Of a DNA stretch of 64,000 nucleotides, positions 22,894 to 33,720 are shown piece after piece. The position numbers and the translations under genes were made by a program. Positions within the stretch are counted from its first letter, which is position 1. Each line of letters begins with the position of its first letter. Below the pieces are notes generated by a model. It saw nothing but the letters and a program-made list of their open reading frames with translations. It had not been told where the DNA came from and did no database searches. The stretch is from positions 1 to 64,000 of the forward strand of contig JAHLKI010000009.1 of the NCBI GenBank assembly GCA_025602905.1. The letters run 5' to 3'. The stretch is from Phlyctochytrium arcticum. Its lineage: Eukaryota > Chytridiomycota > Chytridiomycetes > Chytridiales > Chytridiaceae.

Positions 22894-24570
22894 CCCGTTG
22901 TGATGTATATAGTACCCTACGCTAGCCCTTATTATTTCATCTACTAGTATTACTATTTTTCAATTTCAAATTTGCGCAACCCATACTCCGAGCAACAATG
23001 AAAGTTTCAATGCCGTCTTTAATCTTTATAAGGTCAGGTGCTGAGACGCAACGTCTGTTTGGTCGTACTGTACTCCATTCACGTTTCACTTGCTACTTAT
23101 TGTGGCGAATACAAGCTCATCCTTTCCGAAGAGGAGGCTCAGGGCAGACTAAATTGGGCTCCGCAACCGCCCTACATTCACAGTACCCTGCGGCTAGTTG
23201 AAAACCCCTCCTTCGAAGTGAGCTAGTATCCGAAATGTACTGGAATTCCGTGTCCATGGCTTTCCTTCAATGGAATCAACAACAGTGCATCAACTGAATA
23301 CTCAAAAATCCAAAGTTACATTTCTTGTTCCAAACGGTGGATAACATTTTTAAATTGACATTTTGGGCTCGGGACGCCTACTCCCCAAAAGACGTTCCCC
23401 TAGCACGACAAGGTTTTATTCCGGTTTGAATATCAAGCGAGGGGTGAATACAGTGCATATTCTGAGTAGCCCCCAAATGAAGCGCTTTTAACCTCTTCTT
23501 TCCCTGCTTGTCGGTTTTGTGCGTACTGTAATCGCAAAAAGTCCATCCGCCGGACTAGCATCCTTCTTGCCAGTATCAACGTAGGTTGAGATGACCATCA
23601 TTGCGAGCATTTCTTAAAGTCGATTACATGGGCAGGTCGCCCAAAGACTCCGAGCCTGATTCCATTCTGATGCTGGAGCATTTTCATCTTGTTTTGACAA
23701 TTCTGATTGCCAAAAACACAATACTATGCCATAATACCGTTACCAACGTCATTGCCCGGCTACGGCCGTCAAGAACTGTAGTTGGGCTTGACGCTGAAGT
23801 CATATTCAAAGGACTTTCATGACGTAACAAAAGTGACTTTGCCGCCTGTCAAATCTCACTATGAAATTGGAACTTCCGGCGAAAACGACTTTGGAGGGTA
23901 AAAAGAATAACTTTACTTGAAAGACTACCACGACGACAAGAGTTTTCGACCTTGCCCATTGACATTGACAAGGGACTTGATAAATGGTATCGGCCAAAAT
24001 CAACAAACCTTGGCTTTCAACCAATTACCTGAAAGTCGAAAGACGCGTGTTGGGCTTGTCGGGCCAAGCCCAAGAGCGCTTTTCGCGTCGAAAGCTTTCT
24101 GGACCTTCGTACTTTAGCCATTAAGTATCCATCGTCAAAGTCATCACACCCTCTCCCCGTCGTCAATAGCTTAGCTGGGGCGCATCATAAAAACCGACGC
24201 GCCAAACAGTATCGGCTTTCCAATATCACACATCATGTGAAAGTATCCTCAGGTAAGATGCGACCATCACTGAGATGCGAACCTCGTCCTGATCTAACAA
24301 TGTGATAACAGGAAGCGTTGTCGGCATATCAACCATGGGCTACCCGTGAAGCAAAGAAGTTTATTCTACGGCACATCTCGACGAAAATTTTCCCCTGCCT
24401 AGCGGTGCAGGCCCCGTGCCCGTAGTCACAATCCCTTATTGCCACCTCAACTAACGACAAAAGAACATGCCCCCCTGATGACTACATCTCACTCCCGCTA
24501 TGAGGTGCCGGCCTCCAGTCGGAAAACCGAGTTCTTTACCACTTAGAATTTTAAATTCTTTCGAGAACAA
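22894..24570. other. Gene-poor repeat DNA
   Basis: No convincing gene. From about 24020 it matches part of the conserved block upstream of other family copies (CTTGTCGGGCCAA, then GTCAAAGTCATCACACCCTC), including an intron-like segment starting GTAAGATGCG near 24257. Confidence 0.45.
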
Positions 24571-24840
24571 CATGTCCACCAAGCTCATTTTCCGCCTACC
24601 GCTCGCAATCATGCGAAGCCAGGACCGCCTATATCGCTCTATGGGTCGGGTGCCCAAGCTCTTTACCACTTAGAAGGCATTTCGCCAAAATGACCCGAAA
24701 ACTGATTTACTCTTTGCCCCTCCCAATTACGAGATGCCAGAACCCCTCATATTGGAGTATGGGCCGGGTGCCCAAGGCACAAGTAAGTATATATCAGAAT
24801 CGACGGGTATACATGTCACTCACCTGGCGATTGAGTAGAA
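24571..24840 (+). pseudogene. Two isolated PAM2-family first exons
   Basis: Two first exons lie in tandem. The first (from 24571: FRLPLAIMRSQDR, SMGRVPK) stops soon after without a donor. The second (24690-24782: YSLPLPITRCQNPSYWSMG, RVPKAQ) ends at a normal first intron (24783-24838) but is followed by the leader of the next copy rather than a PAM2 exon. They look like remnants of repeated unequal recombination. Confidence 0.55.
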
Positions 24841-24923
24841 AAAATACACAACATTCCCCCCTTCCGGAAGTCAGAGTTCTTTACCTCTCAAGAATTTCAA
24901 ATTCCTTTCGGCCATCACCCCCC

Positions 24924-25340
24924 ATGTCCGCAAACATCATTCTCTCCTTGCCACTAGCCATAGAGCACTCAAACGACCATATGTATTGGTCAATCGGACG
25001 ACCTCAAAAAGCCAGAGTAAGTATATTTCGAAATCAACGGTATACGAGTCACTTCACTCACCTCGCGATTGAGTAGAGACCTCGAAGGGGGGCCGGAGAG
25101 CACTGAACCGAATGCGCTACCATTTGTACCCACCCCTACCCACCCAGCGCCGGTAAGACCTCTCCGTGAGAATGATAATGAACGCTCGCTAACGCTATGA
25201 CAACAATGCTCAGAACGAGGGGAAGTTGGCACCAGCGGCCGAGCCAGACCTGGACTGAATCCCTTGGCCGCGGAATTTGTTCCGGACGTCCTGCTGCCCT
25301 TGTACATAGCCCTACACTATCCTTACTGCTTTCAACCGTG
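24924..25340 (+). pseudogene. PAM2-family pseudogene, copy F
   Basis: Exon 1 (24924-25016) is intact (SLPLAIEHSND, YWSIGRPQK) with a normal intron to 25076. The second exon carries the remains of RALNPNALPFVPT, but small deletions shift the frame and give an early stop. The third exon again needs frame changes to read GLNPLAAEFVPD and the tail YCFQPW. Very close to copy E at the DNA level. Confidence 0.6.
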
Positions 25341-25558
25341 GGTCGTTATTTGTTTTCAATTTCAAAGTTGCGCAATCCATACTCCGAGCAATGAAAGTTT
25401 CAATGAAGGATGCCCAAGGCACAAGTGGGTATATCCCGAAATCGACGGTATACATGTCACTTACCTTGCGATCATGTAGAAAAGGCCACTACATTCCCCC
25501 CCGTCCGGAAAACAGAGTTCTTTGGCTCTCAGAAATAATTTTCAAACAGCCCATCAAA

Positions 25559-26350
25559 ATGCCTACTACCATGATTTTCTCCTTGCCGTTAGCCATTGCG
25601 CGCTCAAAAGACAAGTCGTACTGGACCATGGGCCGTGTGCCAAAGGCGTCAGTAAGTATCTCCCAGAATCGGCAGTAAACATGTCACTCACCTTGCCATA
25701 AAACAGAAAACCAGAAAGGAGCGCAAAGGCCTCAATCCCAATGCGAAATCGTTCGTGCCAAGTTGGCGATCGACGGCCCAGGTAAGCCTTTCGTAGGAAC
25801 AGTTTTAACTACATAATTTTGCTGAGTCGGTGATGCCAAACAGTCAGCGCAGGCGTTGAACCCCCCCGCACCAATCTTTGTCCCGAAAACCCCGGCCCCC
25901 AAGGTAAGACTTTCGTAGGAATGATTTTAACTAGTTACTTATGCTGAGTCGGTGATGCAAAACAGTCAGCGCAAGCGTTGAACCCCCTCGCACCAATCTT
26001 TGTCCCGAAAACCCCGGCCCCCAAGGTAAGACTTTCGTAGGAATGATTTTAACTAGTTACTTATGCTAAGTCGGTGATGCACAACAGCCAGCGCAGGCCC
26101 TGAACCCCCTCGCACCAAGTTCTGTCCCGAAACACCCGGCCCCCCAGGTAAGCCTTTCGTAGGAATGATTCTAACTACTTACTTATGCTAAGTCGGTGAT
26201 GCACAGCAGCCAGCGCCGGCTTTCAACCCCCTGGCGCCAGATTTCGTCCCCACAGACCGGAGCCGGTAAGCCTTTTCGTGAGGGCGGTTGTGAATACTTG
26301 CTAACGCTGCGACGACAATACATAGGCCAGTCAAGGGAAGCTGCCGCTGA
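25559..26350 (+). CDS. PAM2-repeat mini-protein, copy G (7 exons, most modules)
   Basis: Exons 25559-25651, 25707-25781, 25844-25903, 25966-26025, 26088-26147, 26210-26265 and 26326-26350 encode 142 residues. Exon 1 is a textbook family exon (FSLPLAIARSKD, SYWTMGRVPKAS). The PAM2 peptides are KGLNPNAKSFVPSW, QALNPPAPIFVPK, QALNPLAPIFVPK, QALNPLAPSSVPK (key Phe lost) and PAFNPLAPDFVPT. Exons 3 and 4 with their introns are near-identical, a recent duplication. Exon 6 is one base short of phase 0, so the last exon is read out of frame and ends at once; a module (WNPLAIEFVPE) and aromatic tail lie beyond in other frames. It is therefore either a tail-less variant or recently broken. Closest relative: copy A. 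Confidence 0.62.
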
Positions 26351-28868
26351 GCCGCTGTCGGGGTGGAACCCTTTAGCCATCGAGTTTGTGCCGGAAGCAC
26401 ATATATACTCTACGCGCCCGTCTACTGCCCGGGCCCATGGCCAGTAGTATACATGTATTTTGTCCCTTCACCTACCTCGCCCATTTATACCCACCCCTTC
26501 TATGCCCTTGTATACATCGCCCTTTCAGGTTAGCAATATAAAATAATTTGGCGAACAATAACACCTCAGCTGATGCTGCGCAAGTGAGTCGCTTCATTCG
26601 AAGCACTCCCGGATGTCATGCGGAGGATCCATGCAAATACAATGTACACATCCCCAACAAATTAAGCAATGAAATTGGTATATACTGTATTGTCGGAGCA
26701 AGCTGCAGGGGACAATGAAAAGGCGAGAAAAGTACAACTTCAACCGGTAGGCGGCCCATCAAGTCAAAGCTGAAACTTCTCTCAATAACCGGTTAGATAT
26801 CATGAAGCAAATCCCCATCGGCAGTCATTAAGAGAAAGCGCAGCAAGTGAACGAGATTCGTTCTCAGCAGTTAGCATAGTTGGATGGAATAGGACTTGAA
26901 TACAGTTGGTATTGCTCAGAGTATTGTGCTGCGCAACTTTGTATTGCTTCCATGTTCGATATGATCTGAGTTGTAGTTGATTGGAGAATGGCACTGGCGA
27001 CTGTGGTCCTAGGTAAAATGAAGGCTCCCTTTTCAGCTATTGGCAGAGATTGGTATCGTTCGAACTGAACCGATGCCAGTCCACTCATGCTTTGTCAATG
27101 CACAACGTGTCACTCAGCCCGGTCCGGACAGATGGGAGACTACCAGATATAGAGAGAGCATTGATCGACTGTATGGTGACAGTATATTGCCGGATGCGCA
27201 TCGGCGGGCTTCTACCGCGTTGATCGGTTGAATCGACGCTTCGAGAATGCCAAACGTGAGAAATACTGGATACCACAAATGAGGTGATCTACTTGTGGGG
27301 AACAACTCCCGCGGAAATGCCGTGATTCTCCATTTGTTGTTGTTGATTCCGATATCCAACATAGTCCAAAATGGGAGATGAACGAAGGGTGATGCTGGGC
27401 AATCGCGGTCTCAGTGCACACATGGCAATTCAGAAAATATTTGTCCACTTACTTACGAGATCGGTAGTACTGGGATAGACCGAGGTTGGATCTTCCAGGG
27501 CCTCACCGTTCAGCGCAATTTATTGTAGTGATTCATCCATTGTGCACTGTGTTGACTGCATCAATCTTGACCATGCGGTTTGTTGATGACCGAAACTGGT
27601 ACTGACGGTATTCAATCCCGTGACTTGGAGAAAGTCTGTTTAGGATTGGCAGTGGCAATCGGCCCTTGATTTAAATCATGAAGCGTTGTAATCCGGAAAA
27701 GGTACCTTAGGTTGTTTATAGTGGTCAAATATCAGGGCCCGGTCATTATTGTAATCGAGAGTTGAGCGCAGTAGCTGCCAGTTGGCCGAATCATCGTTGC
27801 TGGTAAAACGGCGGAAGTATTTCTCGTCGTCGTTTTCCAATCTCTGGTAAATCGTTATGCCTCAAAAGTTTCCAAATCGATTTTAGCCGAACGTTCGAAA
27901 TTCGAAAAATCGAAGACGTGCGAAATTTGACAGGCGGCAGCGGCAAAGTCACGGCTCATTCCCCCTGAATGACGTGATGCGATGACACATGAAACTTCTG
28001 CCCAGGGTCCTTTCGAATTCCGGTTTTTTGGGTTTGGACTTTATCCGGATTTTATTTCAGAAGAAGGGCGGCAATTTATATCTGCATTTGCAGCAAATGA
28101 TGGGTGTTGGGCCACCAAGAAAAATCTAGTAATGTGGTCGTATGAGCTATTCCATCTGAATATGAAAGTTGAATTGAGCTTGAGTAAGCTAGGCTTGTTG
28201 CGCGTGCTAAATGTTGGGATCAGAATTCAAAACAAAAAGGCAGGCCGCAACTCGAATTGACGAGATTCGCCTGGAATAAGTGAATGGATAATTCGGTCGG
28301 GAAACATCATGATGCCGGGAGTTGCCGGTGGTTAAGATAGACGCAAATAGGAATCAAACCCGGGATACATTTCAGTTATTCCAGCTTCAAATGAAGGCAA
28401 AGTTTAATTGCTGCAAGGGTCGCGACGGCTTGCCGGAACCCTCGACCGCTACCCATTTTAAACATGCATCTACCTCGACATGAAACACATCCCACAGGGA
28501 CTTTAATTGGACTTCCGCGTCTTTTTGACTAGATCTTAAATAGGTCATTCTTGTTAGATTCTCGACAGCACTAAAATGAAAGAACGATAAAACTCTGCGC
28601 GGCCAAGCGCTCGCCATCTGACCTAAGATCCTGGCCCCAATATAAGCTTTCACAACATCCATAATTTTGAGGGTCTCAAGATATTTCTCCGATCCTTCTT
28701 TGGGGACAGGCCTAGGTGCCGTATGACATACGAAAAACTATACATGTTTCTAAAAGTGGGTACATCTTGGAGAGTTTGACCCTCACGCTATAAGGTACGG
28801 GCCCCCGTTCTAAAATCAGAGTTCTTTACCTCCTAGAATTTTAAATTCTAATCGACCTCGACCAGAAC
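26351..28868. repeat. Repeat block between PAM2 copies G and H
   Basis: No gene supported. About 27030-27235 resembles 29870-30060, and 27270-28770 is collinear with 3640-5215. The right end is the family promoter block with CTATAA at 28788-28793 and the standard leader. Confidence 0.55.
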
Positions 28869-29667
28869 ATGCCCGGCACAATCATCTTTTCAATTTCTCT
28901 CCCAACCATGCGCACCAATGATTCCAGCTACTGGACGATGGGTCGTGTACCGAAGCAACAAGTAGGTATCTTCCGTAATCGGCGGTGAACGTGTCACTCA
29001 TCTTGCCATTGAGCAGAAAATCCGAAAGGGGGCTCATCTTGCCATTGAGCAGAAAATCCGAAAGGGGGCCAGCAGTGGCCTGAATCCAAACGCCGCAGGT
29101 TTGTCCCTGATTCGGCAATGGTAAGGCTTCTCAATGACAATGGTTTTGAATGCTGGCTAACGCTGTGATGGCAATGCTTAGATGAACGACAATGTCGCCC
29201 TAGCGGCCGAGTCGACGGACCTCAATCCATTGGCACCCGAGTTTTTTCCCGAAGTTGAGATGGGACGTCCGGCACAACTTGGAGTAAGTTGATCCTGCAT
29301 CGACGGTAAACATGTCACTCACCTTGCGATTGAGCAGAAAACCCGAAAGGAGCCCCGCAAATGCCTCAATCCAAACGCCATCCCGTTCGTGTCTCAATCT
29401 CTCGAACCGGAGCCGGTAATGATTTTCGTAAGGGTGATTGTGAATACTTGCTAACGCTGCGACGGCAATACATAGGCCAGCCAAGGGCTGGCGGCTGCCG
29501 CCGAGTCTCACCGAGGGCTCAACCCCTTGGCCGATGAGTTTTTTCCGGCTGCGGATCACCCCCAACTGTACATACCCACCTTACCCACCCTGCCCATCTA
29601 CTGCTACGGCCCTTGGCCAAATATTGCCCTGTACATAATCCCTGTATATAGCCCACAATTCTTCTGA
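28869..29667 (+). CDS. PAM2-repeat mini-protein, copy H (exon 2 damaged)
   Basis: Exon 1 28869-28961 (SSYWTMGRVPKQQ) is intact. Exon 2 (from 29017) contains a 36-base tandem duplication that also duplicates the splice acceptor, and its SGLNPNAA motif runs out of frame into a stop. The following exons are clean and phase 0: 29182-29283 (DLNPLAPEFFPEV, ending in MGRPAQ), 29338-29415 (KCLNPNAIPFVSQ) and 29476-29667 (RGLNPLADEFFPA and the tail YCYGPWPNIALYIIPVYSP). Because exons are phase-0 units, skipping exon 2 gives an open 154-residue protein with three PAM2 motifs. Without skipping, it is a pseudogene. Confidence 0.5.
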
Positions 29668-30673
29668 TTCTCAATACCACAACATCAAGTCAGAATATAG
29701 AGGATCGGTGCAAATCAACCGTCCGATGCAATATGACTTGAATAATGTTATAGAGTATTGCCTTGCGCAACTTTGTATCGCCTCCATATACAATATGATT
29801 CGAGTTTGGGTAGTTGACAGGTGGATGCACTGGCGATTGCAGTCTCATAAATCACGAAGGCTCAAATTTCGCCTATCGGCAAAGATTGGCATCAACGATG
29901 CCGAACCACTTATGCTTTCTTATTGCACAACGCGCGTCAATGCGGCCCGATTTGTACATGGGACGACTACCAGATGCGCAGAGTGCATTCTTTGAGAGTA
30001 TAGTGATACCATATTGTTGTGATGCTCATCGACGAGCTTCTATCGCCTTTATTTATTGACTCAACGCACCAGAAATGCCAAAAGTGAGAAGCCCGTAGGG
30101 GCACAGTCACATCCATGCCATTATGTAACTTATGTTGGATGACGGCTCCAAGTGTCCAATTGACAGATCACCGAAACCTTTTCGAAAGACCACTTTCGTT
30201 ACGTGCTTTACGGCGGGATCGTCAGAATTCGTCTTTCTACGATTTACAATGGACATGGCAGTAGTTGCCGTTGCATCGATGGCGCAGTTCAGGCTCGCAT
30301 CCAAATTGGCCGGTGACGGGTATTTCGCGACGCGTCAAAACTGACCCTTGTCAAAACCAATCAAGATGCAATTTTCCCCAAACCCACAAAAAATCAGTAC
30401 GCTCTCGATCTTACCATCACACCGTCGACCGGCACGATCTTACCCTGGTGAAACTCCCAAGACTTATTTACTACCATCCACGAAATTCATTTGCCAACCT
30501 CCTCTCCTGTCACCGGAGAGTTTGACTATCGCTATCAGGTGCCGGCCTCTCCACAACGAATAATTCTCCACGCTTTCAACCCGAATCCAACTTGTGCCAA
30601 CCAGCGCACAATTTCAATTGCGTGGCCACCCAGTTCAACGGGTCCGTTGGACGCATTATACCCATTGGCACGT
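29668..30673. other. Gene-poor repeat DNA upstream of copy I
   Basis: No gene seen. A partial repeat of 27030-27235 lies at 29870-30060. A diverged family promoter word (GGAGAGTTTGACTATCGC) appears near 30514. Confidence 0.4.
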
Positions 30674-31095
30674 ATGGGGGCCCAACAGCCCCCATACTGG
30701 TCAATGGGAAGGGTCTCAAAAGTAGCGGGTAAGTCGATCAAGAGTTGTACAATACATGTGATGCTCATCGTTTGTTTACAAGAAGCAGCAGGGTCTCTCA
30801 TGGACAGGCAGGCAAACTTGGGCAGATGGACATCAAACAAAGTAAGGTTTTTGTGGTTTGAATAGATATGTTTCCAAATATTTACTGATACTGGTCATAC
30901 AACAGGTGCAAAAATCGCAAACTTCAGGAAGGAAATTTCAACTTCAAGTCTTCAATAGTGCTCGACAGTCGGTCGAATGCGGCGGAACCGTTCCGCCTTA
31001 ACCCGGAAGCAGAAGAATTTGTCCCAATGGGACTGTACATAGCCCACTGCCCGCACCCTTCCTCATCCCTTGGCCTTTTGTACCTATGTACATAG
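30674..31095 (+). CDS. PAM2-family protein, copy I (divergent, 3 exons)
   Basis: A tentative model of exons 30674-30728, 30783-30841 and 30928-31095 gives 93 residues. Exon 1 keeps only the end of the family first exon (YWSMGRVSK). Exon 2 has no clear motif. Exon 3 carries RLNPEAEEFVPMGLYIA, a good PAM2 motif running into the start of the usual tail, but ends early. The acceptor at 30927 was chosen because it puts the motif in frame; the nearer acceptor at 30905 does not. In this copy the first intron is phase 1. Confidence 0.4.
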
Positions 31096-31107
31096 CCCCT
31101 GTAGCCA

Positions 31108-31378
31108 GTGCGCATCACCGCCGCCTTTTCATTTCCTCTGGCTATCATGCACTTCAAGGATCTAACTTACTGGTCAATGGCAAGCCAGCGCCGGCTTTCA
31201 ACCCCCCGGCATCAGATTCATTCCCAATACACTCGGCCCCCTCGGACGCCCAGGTAAGCCTTTCGTAGGAGAGATTTTAACTATTTATTTATGCTAAGTC
31301 GGTAATGCATAGCAGCCAGCGCAGGCTCTCAACCCCCTGGCGCCAGATTTTCCCGGCCCCCTCGGTCCCGAAAGCACT
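31108..31378 (+). pseudogene. PAM2-family recombinant remnant, copy J
   Basis: A family first exon (FSFPLAIMHFKD, TYWSM) is joined without an intron to a PAM2 exon (PAFNPPASDSFP) in another frame. After a typical intron (31256-31317) comes a second PAM2 exon (QALNPLAPDFPG) and a further donor near 31380. The fused joint suggests a deletion between two copies. Confidence 0.5.
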
Positions 31379-31525
31379 GGTAAGTCTTTTCCGAAATCGA
31401 CCGCACACATGTCACTCATCTTGCGATTTAGCAGAGATCGCAAAAGCCAAAACAAGCAGGCCCTCAAACCCAGCGCGTACTCGTTGTACAGGTGTATACC
31501 ATGCCACCAACTTCGATGATCGAAC

Positions 31526-32131
31526 ATGACAATCAATGGGAAGGGTCCCAAAAGTTCCGGTAGGTCTATTCCTGACATCGACGGGAAACATTTTATTCAT
31601 CTTGCGATTGAGCAGAAGCAAAGCAAACAGGCCCTCAACTCCAACTCAGAGGAGCCACCACGGAGGCTGAACATGAACACCCTGGGCAGATTTATCCCAA
31701 AGACCCACCCATCTTCCTCACGCATGCATCGTCGCCCAACCCCAAGGCCAACTCCACGATATTTTTCAACACCAGTACACGCAACACCTTCTGCATCAAG
31801 TGCGAAGGGGACGGAATATGAGGAGTGGCAGATCAAGTCGAGGAATGCCTGTATGAGGAAGGGGCGATCTGTCGAGCATAGAATGTTGAGCGAGACAGAG
31901 GAGGACACCCGAACATTTTCCATAGTGGAGGGAAAAAAGTACGTTCTGATGCAAATCAAGGTGAACGCCAAACTCATGAAAGGTAAGGGTAAGTTTTTTC
32001 GTGAGAATGATTGGGATTACGTTACTCACGCTATATCAGCAGGCCAAAGATGTTGCGGCGGCGGCAAAGCCCCCATCGGACCTTTGCTTCAGAGCGTATC
32101 ACCAACTCCTCATATGCCATGATGATAGTTT
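31526..32131 (+). other. Divergent PAM2-family-like locus, copy K
   Basis: A degenerate first exon (GKGPKSS-type, Tyr-Trp lost) is followed by a family-type first intron (about 31561-31616) and then a long open exon with QALNSNSEEPPRRLNMNTLG and RFIPK, which looks like a damaged PAM2 peptide, followed by about 100 basic residues unlike other copies. The frame can be read straight through the intron. Another intron-like segment starts near 31983. I cannot tell whether it is expressed. Confidence 0.3.
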
Positions 32132-32446
32132 TTCAGCAAGCCCGCAAGCAAAATGGACTTGAAGCAACCCCCAAAGCAAGCAAGAGAGTTTGTCCCGAGG
32201 TGAATGAGACCCGCAAAGGTGAGCTTTTCGTGATCGTTATTTTGAGTTTTTACTTATATCGAGGATGTATAGAATCCCAGTCCAATCCGTCAGCCCAGCC
32301 CGACGATCCCACGCTCCTTGTATGGCTGCATCCCATTCATACCATGTCACCCAGCCCCAATAAGCTCGGTCAATTGGGAGGGTCCCAAAAACCCCGTAAG
32401 TCTATTCCGTGATGGACGGTATATACATATCACTTACCTCGCCAAT

Positions 32447-32908
32447 CATCAGAAAAATGCCAATGCCTCCCTACCCTGGGCTTTTGAAAATTGAAAGGTA
32501 AAGTAGAGACCGACAAGTTTAAGGAATCCATACCTTGCATATCCTTATCCAATTTTACCACCATCAAAATAATGTCCTCTAGTACGCCTACAACTCAAGT
32601 AAGAGCGTATACTGCGCGAAGCGGTTTGGTCATTGAAGGGGCCCCCAATGACTCCCTGGCAGCGACGCTGGCCAGAATCTCATCTGACCCGCCGCTGGCC
32701 GTCTTCACTGATGAGCGCTTATTGAACCTGCCGGTGTCAAGTGGCCAACAGCTGGGCCGAAGGCCGTGGACCGTTGTCCACCAGCAGGACGACCACGTCT
32801 CCCGGGGCGATGTCATCACTCTCGCGGAGAACTACCGTTCATCAGAAAAATGCCAATGCCTTCCAGTGGAACGTGAATGCGGAGGAGTTCGTCCCCGCAA
32901 CTGAATAG
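32447..32908 (+). mobile_element. Insertion in a PAM2 exon flanked by 21-base direct repeats
   Basis: The start of a tryptophan-type PAM2 exon, including its acceptor, occurs twice: 32447-32467 and 32840-32860 (CATCAGAAAAATGCC, then AATGCC). The 372 bases between are absent from all other copies and are open on the plus strand (ATG at 32572, running on to 32904). After the second repeat the exon resumes as AFQWNVNAEEFVPATE and stops at 32906-32908. It could be an insertion with target duplication or a tandem duplication that captured foreign DNA. I recognise no transposase and no terminal inverted repeats. Confidence 0.4.
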
Positions 32909-33305
32909 AAGCCGGTAAGCTTTTCGTAAGGATGTTTTTTGAATACTCTCTGACGCGGCATCGGGAATGCGCAGCAGACTTACCAAACGAAACCAAACTA
33001 TCGTCTTGACGATTGCTCTCCCAATTATGAGAGCTGAGACAAGCGACTACTGGTCGACCCAAATTCTTTTGGAATCAACAACGAACAGAAATGAAGCAAT
33101 CCCACACCTTCTCAAACAATCTTTTCACACCGTTGGGCCTATGATCCCAATATTGGTCCATGGGAAGGGTGGCGAAGACTTTTGGACAGGAAGACCATCC
33201 TCACTCTACCCCTCGCAATTATGCGTTCCCAGGACCGCATATATTGCTCCATGAGCCGGGTGCCCAAGTCTTTTACCACATAGAATTTTAAATTATTTCC
33301 TTAAA

Positions 33306-33720
33306 ATGTCCGGGCAACTGCTGTTTTCGATTCCCCTGCCAATCATGCGATCGCAAAACCACAACTATTGGAGTATGGGCCGGGTGGCCAAGGCCCAAGT
33401 AAGTATATCCTGAAATTGACGGTAAACATGTCACTTATCGTTCGATTGAGCAGAAAACCTGAAAGGGGCACGCAGCGGCCTGAATCCTAACACCACCCCG
33501 TTCGTCCCGCAAGCATGAACACGGGAGCCGGTAAGTCTTCTTTGTGTTGAAGATTGTGAATACATGCTAACGCTGCGACGGCAATACATAGGCCAGCCCC
33601 TCGTGCCGAAGAATTTGTTCCGGCAGATCCAACACCTCAATACATATCTCATTCCCACCCCCTTCCTGCTACGGCCAATGGCCATTTGTATATATGTACC
33701 AAGTTCCTTCATGGTGGAAC
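33306..33720 (+). pseudogene. PAM2-family pseudogene, copy M
   Basis: Exon 1 (33306-33398) is intact (FSIPLPIMRSQNHNYWSMG, RVAKAQ) with a normal intron (33399-33453). The next exon has TGA as its third codon, and its SGLNPNTTPFVPQ motif is in another frame. A further intron and a tail-like segment (YCYGQWP-like, frameshifted) follow. Two more degenerate first exons lie just upstream, from about 32967 and 33186. Confidence 0.55.

Noticed and set aside
14628..33720. Frameshifts in PAM2 copies as sequencing errors
   Set aside because: Not excluded, but single-copy genes in the same window stay open over thousands of bases, so errors alone are unlikely to hit only this family.
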